Shown: positions 57,292 to 64,000 of the stretch, piece by piece
Layout of the letters: each line of letters begins with the position of its first letter
How positions within the stretch are numbered: position 1 is the first letter of the stretch
Assembly (NCBI GenBank): GCA_020466095.1
Contig: CM035806.1
Span: 6,905,122-6,969,121, forward strand
Reading direction: 5' to 3'
Source: Chlorops oryzae
Taxonomy: Eukaryota; Arthropoda; Insecta; Diptera; Chloropidae
Length of the DNA: 64,000 nt
Program-made: the position numbers and the translations under genes
Notes under the pieces: generated by a model
Told to the model about the DNA's origin: nothing
The model's input: the letters and a program-made list of their open reading frames with translations, nothing else
Databases searched by the model: none

Positions 57292-58359
57292 CGCGCTCAG
57301 ATATCAAAAATTAACAAAGTGAAGAAGTTGTTTTTTTTTTCTTCTTAGGATAGGTATGTACATGCAATCTATAAATTGCCGACTTCAACTACTTACCAAC
57401 AAACAACCAACAAACAACGCGGCGCAGCGAGACTTCAAAAAAGTAGGCGGTATGCGCAACGAGCTCATTACATCGCTAATTACATCGCGGCATTTGATCG
57501 AGGCGGGCTTATTGGATTGTTCGTTCGTTCGTTCGTTCGTTCGTCGTCGTTCGTTACGTTTCGTTTGTTTGCTTCGCTTTGTTGACAGTGACTCAGCTTT
57601 AGCGGCGGTGGTTAATGTTGCTGTGTCTTGCCGCTGGGCCGTATAGACTCATAAAAAGAGCGTTGAAAAGCCTTAAGGTACCAACGACAATTTTGGCGAC
57701 AAAACTCCCACTCACTAATAATGGATTTTCCATATTTTGGGAATGAATCGAAAGAATAAAGTTTTTTTTTTTTTCTTTTTTCTATTACCTTCAGACAGTT
57801 CAGAAATTTATTGTGGTACCGAAATTCATTTCTTTATATTTTTTTGATTTTTATTTATTTATTTTACTTTTGGTTTATTATTCGTGTTTTTTTTTTTCGT
57901 TTCGTTTTCTTCAAGAGAGCAACACGTAATAATATCCGTAATTTGAACGATCATCAACTTTCGATTTAAATGATTTTTATGTTATGCTGTGTTTTGATTA
58001 TTTTTGTTGCTGTTGCTTTTGGTGGTGTGCTGCTGCTGCTGCTGCTGCTACTGAAATTGCCAGACTTTCTCGGTATTCATGAGATCATTGATGACTGTCT
58101 TGCGGCTTAATTGAATCGAATAAGCCATTGTCGTTTTGTCATCACGTACCTACTTATGTTCATACATACATACATGTCTGCATGCCTGCATGTGCGTGTA
58201 TGTGTATGTTTGAGTTTGAGTTTGTGGTTGGATGGTGTGAGCACAACCAAATAAGCCGTGTAGTACGAACGGGGCAAAGACATCAGCTGAGACTCTCTTT
58301 GGAGTTTGTTTGTTTGTTCGGAATGTCTGCAAAAGTTGTAAGGAATTCATTTCTCTTTT
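57292..58359. other. Non-coding region, no gene seen
   Basis: GTTC tetramer run at 57519-57545, CTG run at 58030-58050 and GT/CATACATA patches near 58160-58205. Frames through these runs are artefacts. Confidence 0.45.
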
Positions 58360-59060
58360 ACAGTATTCTCCCGATATAATTGGAAGTAAATTTCAGGGTC
58401 AACGATTGGTTAGGGACTCCCAAGGAACGTATTACAGAGGCATTCATATGTAGTTGGCCCTTACTAGGTTGTTTTTCATTTAGTCCATTTTATTGAAAGC
58501 TATTAACATCCTAAAGGAGATAATAAGAACCCTGATTACTCGTTTGTATTCTTATTATGATATACGGAATGATCCGGATATAAAGAAACTATCTGGAATT
58601 AATATTATCAGGCCACAATCTACTTATCCGGGCAGTTTTCCACATCCTATGTATCATGTTTATGGCCGGATAACAGATTTGTTTGGTTATCCGGCGAGTT
58701 TTCCATATACTACTACTATCCGGATGAAAATTTTGAAAAAAAAAATCACTTACCCGGTTGAGAGTATTCCGGATATGAGGTAGCTATCTGATATACTTCA
58801 TAGCTGGCCATATTTTAGTTATCCGACGAGTTAGCCATATCATGCGTGTCATTTTTCTTGCCGGATAACAGATTTTTTTTAAATTATCCGACGAGTTCCC
58901 CATAAATCACCACTATCCGGTGGAAATTTTAAAAAACATCACTTATCCGGAGGGATATTGATATTGTGAAAACCCCGCCGGATAACTGAAAATAACTTTC
59001 TGCTATCCGGCCGGATAAAAGACATCCGGCTAAGGATTTTTATCGCACTTCCGATATGCA
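58360..59060. repeat. Repeat with TTATCCGG motifs and ~196-bp duplication
   Basis: GCCGGATAACAGATTT occurs at about 58664 and 58860 (196 bp apart). Each is followed by TTATCCGGCGAG or TTATCCGACGAG, CCATA, ACTATCCGG and a TCACTTA-CCGG-like element. The left edge TTACAGTATTCTCCCGATAT (58359-58378) looks like the TA plus CAGT end of a pogo/Tigger-type transposon. If so, the CCGGATAA motifs are subterminal repeats. No transposase was seen. Confidence 0.55.
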
Positions 59061-59774
59061 ATTGTTGGGAAAATTAATTATCCGGCACATTCACAGCCGT
59101 GGATATCTTTGAAGCACTTAACAAAAGCAAGAATTTTTCTTCTTGTTACACCATGACCAGTATAGTATGATACAACAAACATCTTGTTTCATGAGTCTAT
59201 TATACTTGCTCATCCGAGCAGACAAATACCGTATGCATGACGAAGTTGCCATTCAATAGAAATGTGTCATCGTTGACATAAATGTGACAGTCACCCGCAT
59301 GAATGTTTTGGACTTTAGTGGTACATTTTAACAATCGGCGAACAATAGCTTTAAGAAATCCTTTCATATATTTATACATATATACATTTTCAAAAGGGGA
59401 AAAAGAGAAAAGAAGAAAGTGTTTTTTTTTTTATCGTCCCTAAAATGGCAGTTACACAGATTTTAGCTGTGACCACGATGCAACCCGTTCTAACCGGCTC
59501 TAATGTCAGCCTGACAATAACTGTGACTTCAATGTGACTTTCCTTGGTGGCAAACAACGTGAGGTAGAAAATAGACCCACAGAATCAGTGTACCTTAACA
59601 GGTTGGTCCCGATCGAACCACTCACAAAAAAAAAACGAGTTGGAAAGTTTCTAAAAGTAGCTTACCCATAATATGTATTAAGGCAAAATTAGAGATAATA
59701 AACCCATCGGTGATCCCTTGAAGAGGCCCATGACGATCAATTTAAACAAGTTAAACAGGATCAACCTTCAAAAA
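59061..59774. other. Non-coding spacer
   Basis: AT-rich with a T run at 59421-59432 and an AAAAAAAA run at 59622-59631; nothing recognisable. Confidence 0.4.
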
Positions 59775-59855
59775 TTATCGAAAATACGACCTAGATAAAA
59801 ATAAAAAAAAACATACGACTTCGACTTCGATGAAAGTCCCAGATTTTTATCTGGC
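59775..59855 (+). repeat. 3'-end sequence of non-LTR element, upstream copy
   Basis: TTATCGAAAATACGACCTAG, then an A-rich stretch, CATACGACTTC and GTCCCAGAT recur at 60735-60820. The upstream occurrence could be the tail of a second, 5'-truncated copy of the same retrotransposon. Confidence 0.5.
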
Positions 59856-60079
59856 CTCCCCACAAAGTGCCAAATCTCAAAAGTGGGGATCTTCAAGACC
59901 TCTCGATATATGTTGAATGTATTGAGGAGCAATAAGAAGATGCCAGACGAATACACGTATATTGCGTTTGACCGCAAGTACAAGGTATAATTCTGAACGA
60001 GAGAATCAGAAACGTTTTACTTCACCTTCAGAAAGGATCACAAATCTGTACACAGATGATCCAAACTTGAAAATGTGAA

Positions 60080-60790
60080 GTAAGTGCAGGCATCTTGACT
60101 AGATTCATAGCCGTCATGGTCTATACCAACCATATTTCAGCAGAATTATATGCATTGAAATCTGCGTCGAATGTCTAATAGGAGAAGGAGCAGTATCATA
60201 TAATGTCTGATAGCACATGCATGATCTTCTACCTTAAGCTGTTAACATCTCATCTGGACTAGTAACAATTGCCTCAAATCTCTCAATGACCTCGGGAACC
60301 AACAAGTAACACTTGTGTCCAAGGTGATGAGATACAAGAACGAAAGGCAGATTGTCTCGCCAAACGGGGAGCTCAAAGACGCCTCATCGCCTGAACCTTT
60401 CTGTACACTTCAGAAGTCATACTGTGCGACATATCGAATCGAGGAAGTGTTTCATACTTCCTGGATGAAATCAAAGGTCAAAGACAGCAAAATTTATCAC
60501 TCCAACAAAAATCTCCAAGAATTACTGTATCTCGGAAGGAAGATTTAAAATCCTTACGAATACTTCACGGCACTGCAATTGAGATAATCTAAAGATAGGC
60601 CTATCGAACGAACGAAATGCAACGTTATCTGTAAAATGGATGAAGAACGCAGAACACATCTCGTGACTGCATCTCTGGCAGCCGCAGATCTAACTTTAAG
60701 CAGCTTGTCTACAACATTGGTTCTAAAACCGTCACAGTGAAATTATCGAAAATACGACCTAGGATAGATAATTAAAAAAAACATACGACT
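60080..60790 (+). pseudogene. Non-LTR retrotransposon RNase H/C-terminal remnant
   Basis: Fragmentary translations across frames carry the order expected for the RNase H domain and tail of a jockey/R1-like element. SAELYALKSA (about 60138-60167) corresponds to the Glu motif and IMSDSTCM (about 60200-60223) to the second Asp motif. A segment with NEADCLAK-type residues before GAQ follows near 60340-60375, then PEPFCTLQK. After it come LSNERNA and MKNAEHI, resembling the cysteine/histidine tail, and VKLSKIRPR at the end. Multiple stops and frameshifts separate these pieces. The assignment rests on motif order, not on a clean alignment. Confidence 0.5.
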
Positions 60791-61919
60791 TCTATGTCGC
60801 GTGCGCACAGAGTCCCAGATCTTTTAATAATCAGGCCTCAATTTAGAGGGTGGCAAGCCGGGCAAATACCCAGAGCGGCACTGTGAGCGGCCGGAACTTC
60901 ACATAGATATGTAAAATCAGTAACCCACTAGTACCATCATAGGGGACGGGGCATATATTGTTTTTTTCCAGAGCGCCAAAAAAAAACTCGATCGGGCCCT
61001 AATTATTATGGGCTCCTTCGTAGAGTCCGGGCGACTACAGGGCCATTTGTCGTTGATCTAGTCTGTCTCAGACTTTTAACGCATGATATTTAAGAGCTTA
61101 AAAAATGGTTAAAGGATTTTCAAGACCCCGTCTATTAGCGTGAACATCGGAGGTGAATTCTTAAGGCTCTTGTTTTTTTTTTCGGCGTTGATTCACTGGG
61201 ATTGCCATTAACTGTCTTTGGATGTGATTTGAGAGGTCAAGAATCCAAGAATTCCACATCCGCAAAGATCGAGGAGCATGACAAATTCTCTCGTTTCCAA
61301 CTGCAATTCAATTATCTTTAGAAAGATTGTTTCCCCTATTTATGCATAATCAATGCATATTGAGAAACCTTTTTGATTAATGTATTATTTATTTATTATG
61401 AACATTTCGTTGACTGATGAAATGCATAAATTAACATTTTTTCCTCATTTGTCAGTTTCTTTATTTGTTTCTGTTTCTGTTGCTGTTTTCGCATTCGCTT
61501 TTTTTTTTTTTTTTTTTTTGCATATCTTTGACATTTCGCAGCATCTACTTTCAATTGCTTGCGCTATCACGTCAATTGAAATTGGAATTGGAAGTGGAAT
61601 GAAGTTAAGTGTGATTTATCGTCTGCATCTCTTGAAGACTAGATAAACAGCTAGCCCCCCCCCCGTTCGATCGGGGGGAAACGTAAACGTTCGTGTTCGG
61701 TTCAATGCTTGTGTGTGGCATTGAGAACTCTTGTTCCGCAAAACAAAGAAGGCGCGTGTTAATCAGTTCATACATTGTCTGAAAGCTTAACAAATGTAAA
61801 AGTGCAAGCAGTGCCATAGATAAAAAGGGGCGAGGGAGAGATTCGGCCAACTGAAATACTTTGCAAATTTTTCTCCGAAAATTCCGAGAACAAAAATTAA
61901 AAAGCACATTTAAAAAATT
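60791..61919. other. Non-coding region, no gene seen
   Basis: Contains a T run at 61500-61519 and a C/G patch at 61655-61677. An 88-codon frame at 61380-61646 is mostly hydrophobic low-complexity sequence. Confidence 0.45.
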
Positions 61920-62740
61920 TTATAAAAAAAAAAAATTTTAATATTAAAAAATATAAATTAAAATAATATTAAAAATAAAAAAAATATAAAAAAATTTAAA
62001 AAATATTAAAAAATATTAAAAATATTAAAAAATATAAAAAATATAAAATATAAAATATATAAAAAATAAAAATATAAAAAATATAAAAAATATAAAAAAT
62101 ATAAAAAATATAAAAAATAAAAAAATATAAAAAAATAAAAATAAAAAATATAAAAAAATAAAAAAATATAAAAAAAAAATTAAAAAAATAAAATATATAA
62201 AATATAAAAAATATAAAAAAATATTAAAAAAAAATAAAAAAAATTTAAAAAAATTAAAAAAATATTTCAAAAATATTAAAAAATATAAAATATATATAAA
62301 AATATAAAAAATATAAAAAATATAAAAATATAATATAGTATATAAAAATACAATATAAGTATAAAAAAATATTTAAAAAATAAAAAAATTTTAAACATAA
62401 GTATAAAAATTAAAATAAGTAAAAGTAAAAATAAAATAAAAACAAATAAAAAAATTTGTTTTTAATTAAAAAAAAAATAAAATAAAAATATTTAAAATTT
62501 AAAAAATTTTAAGAACAAAAATTAAATTTTATAAAATTAAGTAAAAATAATAAAATTAAATAAATAAATTAAAAATTAACAAAACTGAAACAAATAAAGA
62601 AAAAAAAAATAAAAAAACTAAAATAAAAATTAAACAAAAATAAAAAATTAACAAAAATAAAAATTAATATAAAAGTAAAAATAAACAACAACAAAATTTT
62701 GTAAATTAAATAAAAATAAAATTTAAAAAAAATTTATTGC
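61920..62740. repeat. A-rich AAAAATATA satellite
   Basis: About 800 bp with A strongly favoured over T on the plus strand, built from AAAAAATAT(A) units at 62030-62330 and becoming irregular to the right. Phe/Ile-rich frames on the minus strand are artefacts. Confidence 0.9.
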
Positions 62741-64000
62741 AAAGTTTTTTTTTTTTCTCAAAAATAATCAATTAATATGATCCACACCACACCCCTCAAT
62801 AACGGAAAGCTACCAACGCTACTGGAAGCAGCGAGTGTGAATGCAAATTCTAGCATAACCCACTTAAGGAAATGCCTTCGAATAAGTAGGCTGAGCAGAG
62901 CAACAGCAGCAAATATTCCATCCAGTTACTTTTGAGCAACACTCGGCAGCCCAGTGACATTCACAACAGGCAGGCAGTGAGTCAACAGGCAGTGCAGCCG
63001 CCGCCGCCGCCGCAGCTGCAGCAAAATTCATTCGCTTGTGCTGAAAACATGCCAATCGAGCTAAGAGAAGGCGTCTTGGAATTATCGAATGTCTAACAAA
63101 TGTAGAAATAGCAAGTGAGCTAAGGTGAAAAACAACAACAACAACAACGCTCGCTTCGAAAACTGAAATTATTTTGCAACAACAAAATGATTAGCTACGC
63201 CTGTTCCGTTCCGTTTTTGCCATTGCATGTAGGTATATAAAAACTCTTGACTACCATCGTAGATCAACCTACACCTTTCGAGCAATCTAGACCACAATGT
63301 TCGTAGAGCGGACGAGCGGGCGGCCGTTCGAACGGACCAACAGATTGGAACATATGTTAAAGCCGTAAATGACTTAATTCGCTCTATTTGCGGTGCTCCC
63401 ACATTGGCAAAAAAAAATTACTTAATTTATATATATATATATATAATAATTTTCATTTAATTTCATTTGAAAATTTATTTTCAAGAACCATGTATGGACG
63501 GGGAAAAAATGTATGATACCATTTTACCCAAAAGTAGTCGATCGCACTTATGAAAAAATGACACTGTGCAGCGTTCGCAGCAATCCGATGGGTTATTTAT
63601 TGCTCGAATAGGACGAATACGAAGAGGAATCGCAACGGCATCCATTGGCTTCAAGTGTTGGCAATTAGTGATCGCACATCAAGTTCAATAACGCTCCTCG
63701 GCGACTCCGCGGCGTCCGAACTTTCGTTCGTTCGTCGTCGATCGTTATTCGCTGGTGTCTCTTTAATGGCTCTCAAAGTGAAAAGTGACAGCCGCGGAGG
63801 TCTCAAGAATCGCGCAATGTGAACTTGCGTTCGCCCGTTGTTGAATTGATCGTGCAAGTTGCCTCAAGATGCAACTGACGCTCGACGCTTGACGCCGTTG
63901 ACTGCACTGCACTGCCCACGACGCGCCGTTGTCATCCGTTACATTAAATGCACAATAATGCCCTCAAATGTGTCTGAGTTCTTTGTATGTGAATTGCTCA
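62741..64000. other. Non-coding region of balanced composition
   Basis: GC content is higher than in the flanking satellite. Includes a GCCGCC run at 63000-63014, a CAACAA run at 63130-63148, a TA run at 63429-63444 and TTCGTTCG near 63721-63733. No splice-flanked frame was recognised. It could be another 5' exon/promoter zone or conserved intronic sequence of the large host gene. Confidence 0.4.

Noticed and set aside
57356..57646. 96-codon frame with FVRSFVR repeats
   Set aside because: Caused by the GTTC tetramer run; no additional evidence of coding.
62025..62270. 81-codon Phe/Ile-rich frame resembling a membrane protein
   Set aside because: Translation of the A-rich satellite; hydrophobicity follows from base composition.

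Overview
The window looks like a stretch of a higher-dipteran (fly) nuclear genome, most of it intron or intergenic DNA. It is AT-rich, full of long T/A runs and microsatellites, and crowded with insect transposons: two mariner elements, DINE-1/Helentron-like elements, MITEs and non-LTR retrotransposon debris. Nothing bacterial or viral was seen. I cannot fix the species. One mariner copy is very close to the Himar1/irritans type first described from the horn fly, but that element moves between insects and is not diagnostic.

Only one convincing host coding exon is visible, at 45532-46115 (+). It has a splice acceptor, a 5' leader, a start codon and a consensus GTAAGT donor. Its last residues and its splice phase fit the start of the N-terminal calponin-homology region of the fly spectraplakin gene shot (short stop/kakapo). 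The neighbouring exon is not in the window. If the assignment is right, everything downstream lies in an intron of at least 17.9 kb, and most of the upstream DNA is 5' intronic or promoter sequence of the same gene.

Layout. 1-6 kb: non-coding DNA with an 18-copy 39-bp minisatellite. 6.0-6.6 kb and 17.3-17.6 kb: two copies of a composite repeat in opposite orientation, a ~100-bp tandem repeat beside a tRNA-like sequence. 13.6-14 kb: tail of a non-LTR retrotransposon. 14.0 kb, 16.8 kb and 31.9 kb: three copies of one unnamed dispersed repeat. 18.8-20.1 kb: a complete mariner with a frameshifted transposase, followed by a 32-bp minisatellite. 20.4-24.3 kb: nested MITEs, with three copies of a family ending ATCCCAGCCGGA and several hairpin repeats. 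26.6-27.8 kb: an 18-bp minisatellite carrying a nested 173-bp MITE. 30.3-31.8 kb: a complete foldback-type element with two ~509-bp inverted arms and a 9-bp target duplication, the most striking object in the window. 33.2-41.9 kb: three DINE-1-like elements, a 31-bp minisatellite and a hAT MITE. 43.6-44.4 kb: an 815-bp hairpin element. 45.5-46.1 kb: the shot-like exon, with a TTAA-flanked hairpin element starting 55 bp after its donor. 48-53 kb: long purine tracts and AT-rich satellite. 54.1-55.4 kb: a nearly intact Himar1-like mariner. 57-62.7 kb: small MITEs, non-LTR RNase H remnants and an A-rich satellite.

Almost all long open reading frames in the window are artefacts of tandem repeats or run through low-complexity DNA, and were left out.
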